Below, in pieces: positions 21,219-33,710 of a stretch of 64,000 nt of DNA. The translations under genes and the position numbers were made by a program. The notes under the pieces were generated by a model. The model did not search any database. It was given only the letters and a program-made list of their open reading frames with translations, and had not been told where the DNA came from. The number at the start of each line of letters is the position of its first letter. The stretch's first letter is position 1. Where the stretch lies: contig LSAX01000005.1 of assembly GCA_001557505.1 (NCBI GenBank), positions 1,116,001-1,180,000 on the forward strand, written 5' to 3'. This DNA is from Reticulascus tulasneorum. Lineage: Eukaryota > Ascomycota > Sordariomycetes > Glomerellales > Reticulascaceae.

Positions 21219-24200
21219 ATGCCCAACAATACTCCCATCGCCATCGTAGGCCTTGCCTACCGCGCTCCTGGCGTTGGGAGAAAGGGCCTATGGGATTACC
21301 TGGCACAAGCTCGGTCTGCCTGGAGCAAGATGCCGGCTGCTCGATTTGACCAGGATGCATTCTGTACACCCGGCTTAGACAAGCCCGGCTGCTTCAAAGT
21401 GGAGGGGGCACATTTCCTACCTGACGATATCTACAGTTTTGATGCCGCCTTTTTCAACATGAGAGCTGAGGAAGCTCGCAACTCTGACCCTCAGCATCGA
21501 ATGATGCTCGAGTGCGCCTTAGAAGCTGCTGAGGACGCTGGTCAAAGTCTTCTTGATCTTGCTGGTAAAAACATCGGTGTTTTTGTGGCCTGTGGATCAC
21601 AAGAATACGCACACCGTGTCGCTGAAGATCTGCACAAGACAAACGCATTTACGGCTACCGGGATCGCGGCGTGCATGTTCGCTAATCGTCTGTCCTATTT
21701 CTTCGACATTCATGGGCCAAGTGTTGCCATAGAAGCGGCCTGTGCAAGCAGTTGTTATGCAACACACCAGGCTTGTCAGGCCCTTCGAAATGGGGATTGC
21801 GACGCAGCTTTTGTGGGAGCATCAGCTATATGCTTCAGCCCCAATTTATGGGTCACACTTGAAAAAATGGGGTAAGACGACGAATCCTACAAGCTTAGTT
21901 TATAAGCAACTTGACTGATTACTGCATTAGAGCGCTATCGCCCGATGGCAGAAGTTACTCCTATGACCAGAAGGCCGCCGGGTTTGGCCGCGGTGAAGGC
22001 GGTGCTTGTTTACTTATCAAACGACTTGACGACGCCATCAGTAACGGCGACCCGATCCATGCTGTGATTCGCAGTTCTGCCTGTAATCATTGCGGTCGAT
22101 CGGAAGGCATCACTATGCCCAGCAGATCAGCCCAGGAGAAGCTGCTTCGGCGAGTGCATGAGGCGGCTGGCTTGAGCCCCTCTACAACTCCAGTCGTCGA
22201 GGTACGGTTCACCATTCCATTCTATCGTTTTCCTCAACAATTCTAACTTGAAACTAGGGCCACGGGACTGCCACCCCGGCTGGGTAAGTGATCTTATCAC
22301 CATAAGGACGAGATAAAGGCTAATGAAGCAGTGATCCAATCGAAGCCGGGGCAATCGCGGCGGTACTCGCCAAAGACCGAACATCGTCAAACCCGCTGTA
22401 TATCGGATCTATCAAGTCTAACTTCGGGTAACGTCTCTCACAAGTTATGTCATCAGACTTGCATTAAAGTTTCTAACACATGTGCGGGTAGCCATTTGGA
22501 AGGCGCAAGTGGGATTCTAGGCATGATCAAAGCAATTATGATGGTCAAGCATGGGATTATCTTACCTACTGCTGGATTCGAGAAGATCAACAGCAAGATC
22601 GAAGGTAACGAAAAGCTGAATGTAGCCCAAGTCCCGACTCCATGGCCCAAAGGCGAACCGAGGCGGGCCCTCGTAACAAATTTCGGTGAGTAACCCTCCA
22701 TTGAAGTTAACAAGATCTAGCTTATTGATACGAGATCTACAGGTTTTGGCGGTAGTAATTCTGCGGTTCTTCTGGAACAAGCTCCTTCGTACAACATAAA
22801 TGGCACAAATGGCATACACGCCGCACATGCTGCAAATGGTGTCAACGGCATTAGCAGCATCAACGGCGTCAACGGCACCAATGGCACCAACCGTACCCAC
22901 GGTGTCAACGGTACCAACGGTATCAATGGTACTAACGGTGTCAACGGAGCACACGGTGTCAATGGAACAAACGGCATCAATGGAACAGACGTCATCGCCG
23001 TAACTGATCATCACGATCACCGCCTGTTCGTCCTCTCCGCCAAGACGGAGAGGAGCATTGTTTCTTACTTGTCTTCTTTCGATGAATATCTGGACACCAC
23101 CCCCGGGTATGACGATTTTTCCAAAGACCTTAGTTATACACTTGGACAGCGCCGCACACACTATCCACATCGTATCGCTGTGGTGGCCGACTCTATAACC
23201 AGTTTGAAGAACCAGTTGTTGACCGCCAAACCAAGCAAAGTCAAGGACCGAGTCATCTCTTTCGTGTTTACCGGACAAGGCGCTCAGTGAGTTGTACCAC
23301 CAGTCACCACCTATGTCTATTAGGCTGACTAATAACAAGATACGCTGAAATGGCTTCTGGACTGCGGCACTACACAACCTTTTCTGATGCCATCGACCAA
23401 GCTGAGGAGTATCTCCAAGATATGGGAGCCGCTTGGTCCCTGACGGAGGAACTCGACAAGCCAGAATCCCACTCGCGTATCAATGATGCAGAAATTAGCC
23501 AGCCAGCTTGCACTGCTATCCAGCTCGCCCTTGTGTCACTGCTTAAAAGCTGGGGGATCACCCCAGCTACGGTCACAGGACACTCGAGCGGAGAGATTGC
23601 CGCTGCATTTTCAGCAGGCCTGATTTCCTTTCGAGCAGCTGTTGCTACTGCATATTTTCGTGGTCAAGCAGCTGCTCAACTATCTCGGCAGAAAAGCCAA
23701 AAAGGCGCGATGTTGGCTCTTGGTGTCAGCTTTGAGGAGGCGTCAAAACTTATCGAAAACCTTGCAGATGGATACGCGACAGTTGGAGCCATTAACAGCC
23801 CACAAAGCGTCACTATCTCGGGAGACCAACTGGCCATCGAGAGCATTCACAAAATTGCGGATTCGCAGGGTTTATTTGCTCGTAGGCTCAAGGTCGGGTT
23901 AGCGTACCATTCCCGTCACATGGAGGATGTGGCAGCCTCTTACCTCGCAGCCATCAAGCCATTCTACATTGAGAATGACAGCGACATCAGGAAAGATGTC
24001 TCTCATCCAGTATTTGTTTCTTCTGTCACCGGACGCGTAGCGGACCCGGCCACCGTCGACGCATCTTACTGGGTCAAAAACCTCATCAGACCCGTAAGGT
24101 TCTCGGAGGCAATTCAAAGTGTTGTCATGCCACCGCATGACAAGAGCAACGCTGTCAAGGTAGCGCCGAACGTTGTTGTGGAGATCGGTCCGCATGCAGC

Positions 24201-27200
24201 TCTCAAGAACCCAATCAAACAGACAGTAGATGTTCTTCGTCAGCGGAACGACCGGTCCCTGAAATCTTTCCTGTACCTTCCATCTTTGGTACGCGGTACA
24301 GAAAACAATGAAGCTTTACTTGGCCTTGCCGGCAATCTCTTTGCTGCAGGAGCTTCGATTCAACTGGGAGCGGTCAATCAAACTGATATGCATAACGCCG
24401 ACGTTCTCACTAATCTTCCAGCATACGCATGGGATAAGTCTGTGAGTTATGAGATCATGCCACGGAATACGAGAGAGCTGTTGTTTCCCGGTGAGCCATA
24501 TCATCCTCTTCTCGGAAGAAAGACCACATCTACTGGAGGCAACGAGCGCGTGTACAGGCAAGTTTTTACACTCGACGAAATCCCGTGGATTCGAGACCAC
24601 AATGTTTCAGGCGCCGTCATTTTCCCAATGACTGGCTACTTGTCTTGTGCAATCGAGGCTGCGCGGAGAGCTATCTCTACTCCCGCAGCAGCGTTTGTTG
24701 TTCGGGACTTCCATGCTGTCCGAAGCCTGGAGATCAACGAAGAACAGACGATCGACATGGTCACGAAGCTTAGACCGGCCGCCACTGGAACGGGATCCTT
24801 TTCGTCCACAGCTTGGTCATTCGAGATTGCTATTTGGGCAGAGACAAATGGGTGGGCGACGCACTGTTACGGCCGAATCGAGCCGGAGGGTACTGAGATT
24901 ACCATGGATAGTCTAACATTGAAAGAGTCTCTCCAACTTCTTCACGCTCCTAATCTAGAGGTACACGATATAACGACCGCGTATTCTACAACTGGGCTGC
25001 GAGGCACTCGCTATGGGCCAGCATTCCGAAACACCACCAACTATCTCAAAGGGAACGGTTTCACGGTAATCGAACAACAGCTGCGAGACCTTGGAGAATC
25101 GCTGCCGAGTCCTTACGGGTCGCCATACAGTGTCGATCCGCCGACGCTGGACGGTTTCCTCCAAGGTGGAGGAACATTTAAAGAAATTGACTGGACGAGG
25201 CTAGCCCTGATGCCCAATTATGTCAGTCGGTTCCGAATCTCCAACAGTATGCCAACGGACCCGCAACAGCGGCTTTCCATCGTCACTCGCCTCTTGGAGT
25301 ATGATTTCAAGGGTGGTCGGATGCTCATGAGCGTAGCTGCATTTGCACGAGGCCCTGATGATACATACACTCCGATCGCTGAGTGGGAGTCGGTGACATT
25401 CCGGTCTCTCGTGTCGGGCGATGACGAGGATCCGGCCTCCAGTCTTCCTGTAAACTGGTGCTGGAAACTCTTACCACGGTTCGATTTCCTGCCACCTGAA
25501 GAGGTGACCAAGAGATTCTGGGTAGGGGAGCTTGGAGAGGCCGAGCTTGCGTACGCGATGAAGTTGCATAAAGCCGCCTGCTATTACATTGATCGAGCGT
25601 TGAAAGAGACAGCTAAAGATGACCGGTCGAAGCTGCCAAATCATCTCGCTCGCTTTGTGACATGGACTGGCAGAGCTATCGCGCGCGAGGGGATCGAGTT
25701 TAGCTCCGAGCCAACAACGATGCTCGACGAGGTGCGGACTCACGATGCCCAAGGCGAATTGCTCTGTGCCATAGGCGCCTTGCTCGTTCCAATTCTGCGC
25801 GAAGAAGTGCAGCCGCTGGAAGTGATGCTCAAGGATGGCTTGCTTTCGCGGCACTATGAGGCAGACGTTTCAAACGCGCATTTCAGCAAGCTTTTAGGTG
25901 AATTTGTCTCCAATCTCTCGGATCTAGAACCCAACATGCGCATCTTGGAAATCGGGGCCGGGACGGCCGGCACGACGCTGCATGTGCTAAATGCACTATC
26001 GCGCGATAAAAAGGATGGTGCATTTCTCAACTATACTTTCACCGATATCTCGTCTGGCTTCTTCGAGAATGCCCGATCAAAACTTGCAAACTGGTCACAG
26101 CGAATCACGTACGAGAAGCTCGACATTAGCAAGGATCCGGCAGAACAAGGCTTCACATACCAGGAGTTTGATCTCGTTATCGCAGCCAACGTTTTACATG
26201 CGACTCGAAATATGACTGATACGATGACCCACGTGCGACGCCTGCTGAAGCCCAATGGCAAGGTCCTGTTGCTGGAAGCCAATCGCCATGCACCATCAGC
26301 TCTCCCGTTTGCTCTGCTTCCTGGCTGGTGGTATGCTGAAGACGATTACCGTGACCGCGAGGAAGGACCACTTGTAACGACAGAAGCATGGAACCGCTTG
26401 CTACTAGACACTGGTTTCTCGGGAATTGATGTGATTGTCGAGGATCGTCCTGGCTCCGCTGACCAGTTGCTCAGTGTGTTCTCCTCGACTAGGATAGGGA
26501 AGCCCGAAGACAGTCAACAAATCACGATTTGTGGACCCTTCATGGACGACGAAGAAGTGGAGTTTGCGCAGAGTGTGGCTGACTCTCTCGCGGATCAGCT
26601 TGGCTGCCCAACAACAGTAAAACCATTCGCAGAAGTAGACCCTGCAGATGATCCACACTGCATCTTTGTGGACTCTCCGCGTCACAGCCTACTTAAAGAC
26701 GTCTCGTCAGACACTTTTGAGGCGTTTAGGAATTTGCTCTTGCACAATGTAGGACTATTATGGGTCGTTCCAGAGGGCGACATCCCGGAGGTCAGTATCA
26801 TCAAGGGTATCCTCCGCACCGTGCGACTCGAATACGGACCAAAGCACTTGATGCTGTTTGACAACGTGCCTTGCAATTCTCAGGGCGCTGAAGCAATAGT
26901 AAAGCTTGCCAAAATCATGCGAGATCCAGAGGTCATCGGCGGCGAGGACCAGGACTATATGTGGCATGAAGGCTCGATCCACCAGGCTCGAATGCGGCCC
27001 ATGAAGGAAGTTAAGGAGCAATTCGGAGTGGAGCAGGGGGTTCCTATGCGAACAGTGCAAAACATCTGGGAAGGCGATCGTGCTTTGGAAATGACCATCG
27101 AAGCTGCGGGCAGTCCTGATTCCATCTATTTCCGCAGGACTGACGTTCTCAAGCAGAACCTGGGCGACGATGAGATTCTCGTCGAAGTTGAGGCCGCAGG

Positions 27201-29378
27201 ATTGAGCCACCGTGACCTCAATCTCGTGTTTGGATCCATCCCTTGGACACACCCAGGCTTCGATGGGGTTGGCAAGGTCGTTAAAACAGGATCTCGTGTT
27301 GCTGACCTGCAACAGGGGGATAGTGTTTTCTTCCTGGCACTTGAAGGAAGCGCCTTTGCAACATACAAAAAAATGCCGTCCTGGCATGCGGCTAAAGTCC
27401 CGACCAGCATCAGCAGTACGGATGCCGCAAGCTTGCCTCTCGCGTATACCATCGCGGTTACGGCGCTTGTTCACACTGCGAGGCTCAGGCGAAACGAGAC
27501 AGTCCTTATTCACACAGCATCTGGCGCAGTGGGCCAAGCATGCATTGTCATTGCGCAGTATCTGGGAGCTCGGATATTTGCTACTGCTGGTACAGACGCG
27601 AAGAGAATGTTCTTGCACGAGACCTTCGGCATCCCCGAGGACCAGATATTCTCCAGTCGCACCTCCCAATTCAGAGACGACATAATGTGCGCAACGAGCG
27701 GCAAAGGTGTCGACGTGATTGTGAATTCTCTGAGTGGAGAGCTCCTTCAGGAAACCTGGGCCCTGACCGCAAACTACGGCCGGTTTGTGGAAATTGGCAA
27801 AAAGGACGCCTTTCAGAACCTCAACTTGCCAATGAAGCCGTTTGAACGCAATGTGACTTTCAGTGGTGTTGACCTTCGTGAGCTTTTCAAGCATCGGCCG
27901 GAAGAGCTCAAGGAGATCTTTTCCGAAGTTATCGGACTGCTCGAACGCAATGTCATTGTACCGATAAAGCCTGTCACAGTGCTGCCTATCTCACAGTTTG
28001 CGGAGGGTCTGCGCAAACTCAAGTCTGGCGACAATGTTGGTAAAATTGTCGTTACCTTTGGTAAGGACGAGAGTGTTCTGGCTGAGAGCGCTTTATTGCC
28101 GACACTGGTGGAACTAGACTCCAACACAACCTATCTGATCACTGGTGGAACTCGTGGTATCGGCCTTTCCCTAGCATATTGGATGATAGAACATGGAGCC
28201 CACAACATCGTTGTGCTCGGTCGCAGTGGTGCTGCTGGTTCTGAGGTCCAAAAGTTGTTGAAGAAATTTGAAGGAACCCATGTTTGTGTGAAAGCTTTTG
28301 CTTGCGATATCGGCTCCAAGGCAGAGCTCGCTGAGGTTCTGGATTCGATCAAGGAGCTTCCTCCGGTTCGCGGTGTAGTTCACAGCGCCTTGGTCCTCAA
28401 TGTAAGTTCAACCGAAATCAAACTATGGTGTAGCGGTCTGACAAATCATACCAGGACAAACTCCTTGAAAATGCCACGTTTGAGGACTGGGAACTTATCA
28501 CAGGCCCTAGAATCCAGGGCGCATGGAACCTCCATGAGTTATTGCCCAAACTCGACTTCTTTATTGCTCTCTCTTCTTTCCTCGGAGACAGTGGCAATAC
28601 CGGACAAAGTATCTACGCCGGCACAGCGGTAAGTGAAGACAGCACCCTCGTCCCTTCATTGGAGCCCACAGACAACCTGACCCTCTCTCAGTCATTCTAT
28701 GACGCCTTCTCTAGGTACCGCAACGCCCGTGGCCATAACACTGTTTCTATTGCCCTGCCGGTGGTTCTGGGCGTTGGTTACGTTGCCGACCACAACCTCG
28801 CCGATAAGTTGAAGTTGACTCTTGGAGGCACCTTAAGAATGGAAGACATCAACACGATCGTCAAGAGCGCTATCATCGGGCAGTCGTCTCCCTTCATTAA
28901 CAATGGAAAAGCTATTGCTTTCAGACTGTACGTTCACGGCCAGCCCTTGAACGACATCCCCTGGGAATACTTCCACCCGGTACTGCTCAAAGATCGCCTC
29001 AAGGCCGACCTCAGCAATACGGAACTCACTGGCGCAAATGCAGGCGCCGACCACTCGGCTTCATGGACTACTGCCGCAGACCCGCTCATTGGATTGACTG
29101 AGGCTCTCATCACCAAAGTATCTGCCATGACCATGATCGCACGGGATGAGGTGGAAGCCGATGCACCCCTCTCATCCCACGGCCTGGATTCTCTTGTGTC
29201 GGTCGAACTGCGCAACTGGATCCGTAGAGAAACTAGCGTTGAACTAGCACTAACAACAATAACGCAAGCTGCGAGTCTGCGAGCTCTCGCAACACACATC
29301 CTTACGCAGATAGACGGTGCTTCCAAGTTAACCTCTAGCGGCCAGGAACAATCTGAACAGAACGGCGTTACTGAGTGA
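21219..29378 (+). CDS. highly reducing type I polyketide synthase, KS-AT-DH-MT-ER-KR-ACP
   Basis: Nine exons (21219-21871, 21931-22201, 22258-22283, 22332-22427, 22492-22685, 22743-23286, 23340-28401, 28455-28628, 28692-29378) join in frame to 2568 residues. KS: Cys175 in EAACASSCYA, His310 in GHGTATPAG, His350 in SNFGHLEG. AT: GHSSGE near 675. DH: HNVSGAVIFP near 1015 and DGFLQ. C-methyltransferase: EIGAGTAGTT near 1467. ER from ~1855 with HTASGAVGQ near 1985. KR: TGGTRGIG near 2195 and the Ser/Tyr region ALSSF...QSIYAGTA. ACP: GLDSLVSVEL near 2504. No thioesterase, reductase or C domain follows, so release must come from another protein; the C-A protein upstream is the obvious candidate. 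All domains keep catalytic residues, so a reduced, possibly alpha-methylated chain is expected. Odd points: the KS motif is EAACASS rather than DTACSSS, HGTAT replaces HGTGT, and an Asn-Gly repeat lies between KS and AT. Introns cluster at the 5' end, as in fungal HR-PKSs. Confidence 0.95.
22795..22990 (+). repeat. coding Asn-Gly repeat in the KS-AT linker
   Basis: About 200 bp encode roughly 15 NG dipeptides in the pattern NG(T/V/I), for example VNGTNGINGTNGVNG, at residues ~430-496 of the PKS. The DNA is an imperfect array of AACGGYRYC-like 9-mers. It sits just after the KS (GFGGSNSAVLLE) and before the AT linker (RLFVLSAKTE), so it lengthens an otherwise structured linker. Such arrays change length easily by slippage. 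Confidence 0.85.
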
Positions 29379-29840
29379 TGCCTTTGAACTCGAGCTCTTC
29401 TTCCATATTTCGGGATAGGAGCAGATTACTGAGAGAGGCACGACGGTTACATGTGGAAATCTTTTTAGCATCAATATGGATCTGAATTTTGACATTCTCT
29501 AATGCATCAGGTCGGTCAATGCACACATAGAGCCTAGTTTAGTGCCATCAAGGAGAATAAAATCTGCAGTTTTAGTTTCTTGGCGTATCTTGCTCAGTTT
29601 GTTGTAGACGATCCAGATCACAGCAAGGTCCGGATGCGAAATTTCCGCGTCGAATGATCCAGCCGATCCACTAATGCCGAGATCGGGCGCAAGAATCCAT
29701 CCACCTCACCGCTGTGTCTGTCGTCACTTTGTCGCTTACTGTAATCTGTCAAGCATGCACGACTCCTCCGTCTTCGATTTTGCGATGCCTATTAAATAAA
29801 TCCAAACCATGATAGCCAATTTCTTCCATTGAATGCCGCG
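29379..29840. other. PKS downstream region and promoter of the transporter gene
   Basis: 462 bp without a gene; holds the 3' end of the PKS transcript and the start region of the ferroportin-like gene. No strong motif seen. Confidence 0.4.
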
Positions 29841-31669
29841 ATGGCGGAACCTCGAAGCTCACTGCTTGCCGAAGATTCAGTCACGCTTCCGAGGCCTGAA
29901 GGTGTAGTGGTGCACGACACTCCCCAGCCGTCTGCAGCCCTCGAGTATGAAGAAGCTCCCTTCTCGAACGAGGTCAATGGCCTACCCGCCACAATCCCCA
30001 GGTCCCTAACCACGAGATTATACATCTCCCATTTCCTCTCAACATGGAACTCCCGTCTCTTCGAATTCGGTGCCGTGCTATTCCTCGCCTCAATCTACCC
30101 TTCAACCCTGCTCCCCATGTCCATCTACGCTCTCGCCCGCGGCGGCGCGGCTGTGCTCCTTTCGCCGTCTGTGGGACGCTGGATTGACCGAGCCAATAGG
30201 CTTTTGGTGGTTCGGGTCTCGATCATTGGGCAGCGCGTGGCTGTCGCTGCATCTTGCGGCATTTTGTTGGTGCTGGAGACGCGGAAGCTTGGGCATGGGC
30301 AAAGTGGTGACCTTGACAAGAGCTTATTTGGACTGGCTGTACTGTTAGGGTGTGTGGAGAAACTGTGCTCGGTGATGAACTTGGTTTCTGTTGAGAGGGA
30401 TTGGGCAAGCTTCCTGACATTATCTATGAGATGGAGACATGCATGCTGACTAACGCCTAGGTTGTAATCATCACTGAAGGGAACGAGCCATCGCGTCGAG
30501 GTATGTCTCTTCACACGCGACGATAGTTCTTTGAGAATTAGGCATGTTTTTAAGAGTTACTGACTCTTTGTCGTAGCCCTGAACGCTCGGATTCGACGCA
30601 TTGATCTTTTCTGCAAGCTTCTCGGACCGCTCGTCATCGCTCTGATCGATGGTCTCTCAACAGTCATTGCCATCTGGGTCACGCTTGCAATGACTGTGCT
30701 TTCCGTCGTCACAGAATACGTCTGCATTGCCAGAGTAAGCTTTTTCCCCTTGACCCTTTCCTGACTTTGATTTCGGAGTCTGATCAACTAGGTATATGAC
30801 CTGGTACCCGCGTTGAATCGCGGAACGGAAGACATAACAGACCCAGATAGCCTTCATCGAACCATCCCCGACCAACCATCAAACGATTCTCCCAGCATTC
30901 CCACTCATAACACTACAGTTGCTTGGCTTCGGTCGAAGACGCGTGTTGTCTTGCCCTCATCCTCCGTCCCGTTTTACTTCTCCCACCAAGCTCTCCTTCC
31001 ATCCCTCTCTCTGGCTCTCTTGTACCTCACAGTGCTCTCCTTCTCTGGGCAAATGATCACCTTCCTGCTTTCAGTAGGCTACACTTCTATCCATGTCGGT
31101 ATCGCTCGCACAGTTAGCACAATCTTTGAGCTCAGTGCCACATGGCTTGCCCCACGACTGTCGAACCGCATTGGCCCAATCAGAGCAGGCATATGGAGTC
31201 TTTCATGGCAGATGATCTGGCTCGCAGCTGGCGCGTCCTGGTTTTTCGCAGACTGGGCAGATGACGGAGTGAGCAGCATACCCGCAGTTAGTGGACTAGT
31301 AGGTGGTGTAATCTTGAGCAGGATCGGGCTTTGGGGGTATGACCTCTCTGCTCAGGACATTATCCAAAACGTGAGTTATCATGACCTGAATCCCGACCTT
31401 GAGTGGAACCTAACATCTGCCAGGAGGTGGATGTTCTTCATCGTGGTGCATTCTCAACAGTTGAGGTATCAATGCAAAATGCATTTGAACTCCTATCATA
31501 CGCGTCGACAGTACTCTTTTCTCGGCTGGACCAGTTTCAATGGCCAGTCCTTCTGAGCGTCATTGCAGTATACGCTGCTGGCGGACTTTATACATCTTAC
31601 GTACGGAAGAAACGAGGCCACTTGTTTCATGCCCCACCTTGTGTTCGACATAAAGTTGATGCGGCATAA
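29841..31669 (+). CDS. ferroportin-family (SLC40) metal transporter
   Basis: Five exons (29841-30404, 30461-30500, 30577-30734, 30792-31370, 31424-31669) give 528 residues. The start is the first ATG in frame; an upstream TTG is ignored. After a ~55-residue polar N-terminus comes LYISHFLSTWNSRLFEFG, the first helix of ferroportins, then VGRWIDRANRLLVVR and SVERDWVVIITEG, which is assembled only after splicing. Several further hydrophobic segments follow, and the late motif IGLWGYDLSAQDIIQNEVD is also split by an intron. Ferroportins export iron and related metals across membranes by alternating access. Intron 1 begins with GC (GCAAGC) rather than GT; its branch site CTGACTAAC and acceptor are standard. 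Its position 0.46 kb after the PKS, same strand, suggests a role in metal balance or self-protection linked to the product, which is inference. Confidence 0.88.
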
Positions 31670-31951
31670 AAGAAGTGTAGCGAGTTGTTATGATACATGC
31701 ATGTACACCATAATCATCTCAGGGAGGCCTTCGGCTGTGTAGGATTCCTTTTAGAGGCCATCTCCGGCCTTTATTTCTAAGCAAAATGCAAAATCCTTCA
31801 TCTAAATGTCTAAAACGGGCACGCCTTGCTCTAAGCCTGTGAGAAGCATATTGTTACCAAAGCTCCACTGCAAGGAATCGCACAACGGGGGCATTCGGCT
31901 TCATACCTTTAGCTACCTGCCAATCTTCCGAGATCAACTTGGATAACACGA

Positions 31952-32608
31952 CTAAGGCAAATGATTATTGAAACCGGCCTCAACAAGCCGCTGACTAGCC
32001 TCCCAAACATCGTCCGGAATGTCTTGAGCAATCTGGAAGCCCTTGGCGGGGTAGTCATGTAGGCGGACAAGGTCTCCTACCATTATATTAATCACCAGGT
32101 CTCGAGGATTGTCCTCATTCGGATACTCTGCGAAACTCAGTCGCGGTGACGTGACGGTGAATTGCGTCGACGAATCTGGCCACTGCTTCCTGAACGTCGC
32201 GTACGTGCGGCGTTCCATGTACGGCTTCTGAACCAAGATGAGGGAATGTAATTGCATCTTCCGTTCCTGAAGTAGAGCATGGGTGAAGCGCACGTTCTCG
32301 CCCGTGTTCGTTGACGCCGACTCCACAATGATCTTGTCGTCCGGTACTCCCATACCCCTTGCGATAGCGGCGAAGACTACAGCCTCGGGTTCCGCGAAAC
32401 GGCCTGCAGTGAGCTTGCCTACGCCGCCGGAGTAGATCAGATATGAGCCGAAGCCGTCAAGCCATAGCTGGGCAGCGCGCTCGGCGACGCGGGTATCGAG
32501 GCTGCACAGGGCGAAGATGGCGTCGGCGGGCTGGAGCTGCATGCCCATAGAGTGGTAGTCATACACCAGTGTGGCATCGCGTTCGGTTTCGGGTGAAAGA
32601 TTGGGCAT
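31952..32608 (-). CDS. DUF218 / YdcF-like protein
   Basis: Single exon; starting at ATG 32608 (MPNLSPETERDATLVYDYHS) gives 218 residues, close to the usual length of this fungal family. An earlier in-frame ATG at 32743 would add a hydrophobic N-terminus, but homologues as I know them start at the shorter position. Family motifs: DAIFALCSLDTRVAERAAQL, YLIYSGGVGKLTAGRF, IIVESASTNTGENV and LVQKPYMERRTYATF. The conserved SGG, STNTGEN and KPYMERR residues make up the putative active site. The biochemical role of DUF218 proteins is poorly known; E. coli YdcF binds S-adenosylmethionine. It faces the ferroportin-like gene tail to tail. Confidence 0.85.
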   Translation of the reverse strand: MPNLSPETERDATLVYDYHSMGMQLQPADAIFALCSLDTRVAERAAQLWLDGFGSYLIYSGGVGKLTAGRFAEPEAVVFAAIARGMGVPDDKIIVESASTNTGENVRFTHALLQERKMQLHSLILVQKPYMERRTYATFRKQWPDSSTQFTVTSPRLSFAEYPNEDNPRDLVINIMVGDLVRLHDYPAKGFQIAQDIPDDVWEASQRLVEAGFNNHLP

Positions 32609-33710
32609 ATCAATCTCCAAATTTAGTATAAGAATACCGGTACCGTATAGTAGGAGATGTATTACGATGAGTATTGAAATCGGTGTTTGATAGAGCGACG
32701 ATGAAAAGAGCTGAGGGGTTGGTCGAGGTCCTGTAGTGGGCATCCCCAGGCCTTGCGACGCCACAATTAGAGAATTAGAGAGCTATTAGTGGAGCCCCTC
32801 CTAAACAGCGTGGATACCTACGGTAAGGAGGTCCATATATCTACACCCTAAGCCGAAATTGATCAGCCAGCAACAATTAATTTTGCTGTTACATACGCTT
32901 TCCAAGCGAAGAATAAGAAGAAGAAACCTGATAGGCTTCGACATTTCGCACTTCTGGAGGGCAAAGATAAATTGGATGGATATGAAGTTGACGAAAGTCA
33001 GCTGACATCAAGAGGCTGTGCTTCACTGTCAATCATTGACATGATCTTTCTAGCTGATCGAGGTCTAGCCTTGAGCTCGAGTGTCCTTAAAGCTGGGCCT
33101 GACATCCATCACCAGGCCAGCTCGCCACTATTTCGAGATAGGATACATGCTTCATCTTTGGTCTGGCAGCACGCTGAGTGAAAGAGTTCGCGCAAGGGTG
33201 TTGTCAGTCTCGGCATCGTCCTGAGCCGAACCGTTATGGCGTCGGCCTTTTGAGAAAAGCAGACCTGCCTTGCTCGGCGAGTTGGAGTAATAGTTTCCCA
33301 CGATCTGAAGGAATCAGCCTGTCAGGTGCACTCGTGCTCTTAGATTAGGTACTTCGTAAACCCTGTTAGGGGACGAAATATTGGCGGTTGATCCCATGCG
33401 CCGGTAATAACGTGGAGTGGGAACTAGTGCCCGTAATTTTAACCTGGTGCTGATGATCCTTCTGCAAGCCCGTGGCACTCTGCCCAATCACCAGGCGCAC
33501 TCGCTGCAAACTGCGGCTGGGATGACGCTCGAGTCGCGTCAAACTTCCCCAGCCTGCGGGAGCTGACAATGAATTGTCTGTCGCCGCCGGACCATGACGA
33601 GAGGATAACTTGGATTTCTGGGCCACTGCCCTCCCAGTCCTCTTTGCGGCAGTTCTTTGCTTTCAACGTTTGTCTTGGCGTTTGCTCTCAAGCGCGATAC
33701 GCTACCCGCC
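32609..33710. other. intergenic region, nothing recognised
   Basis: About 1.1 kb between divergent genes. No coherent coding frame or strong motif seen beyond what a shared promoter would hold. Confidence 0.4.

Noticed and set aside
22562..23377. 271-codon minus-strand frame opposite the PKS with Asp/Val/Cys repeats
   Set aside because: It is the antisense shadow of the PKS Asn-Gly repeat and adjoining exons.
26758..27894. 378-codon minus-strand frame
   Set aside because: It lies wholly opposite the ER region of the PKS and has no recognisable content.
31952..32764. Longer N-terminal form of the DUF218 protein
   Set aside because: The longest frame begins with GTG, and the known family start fits ATG 32608; an ATG at 32743 remains possible but less likely.
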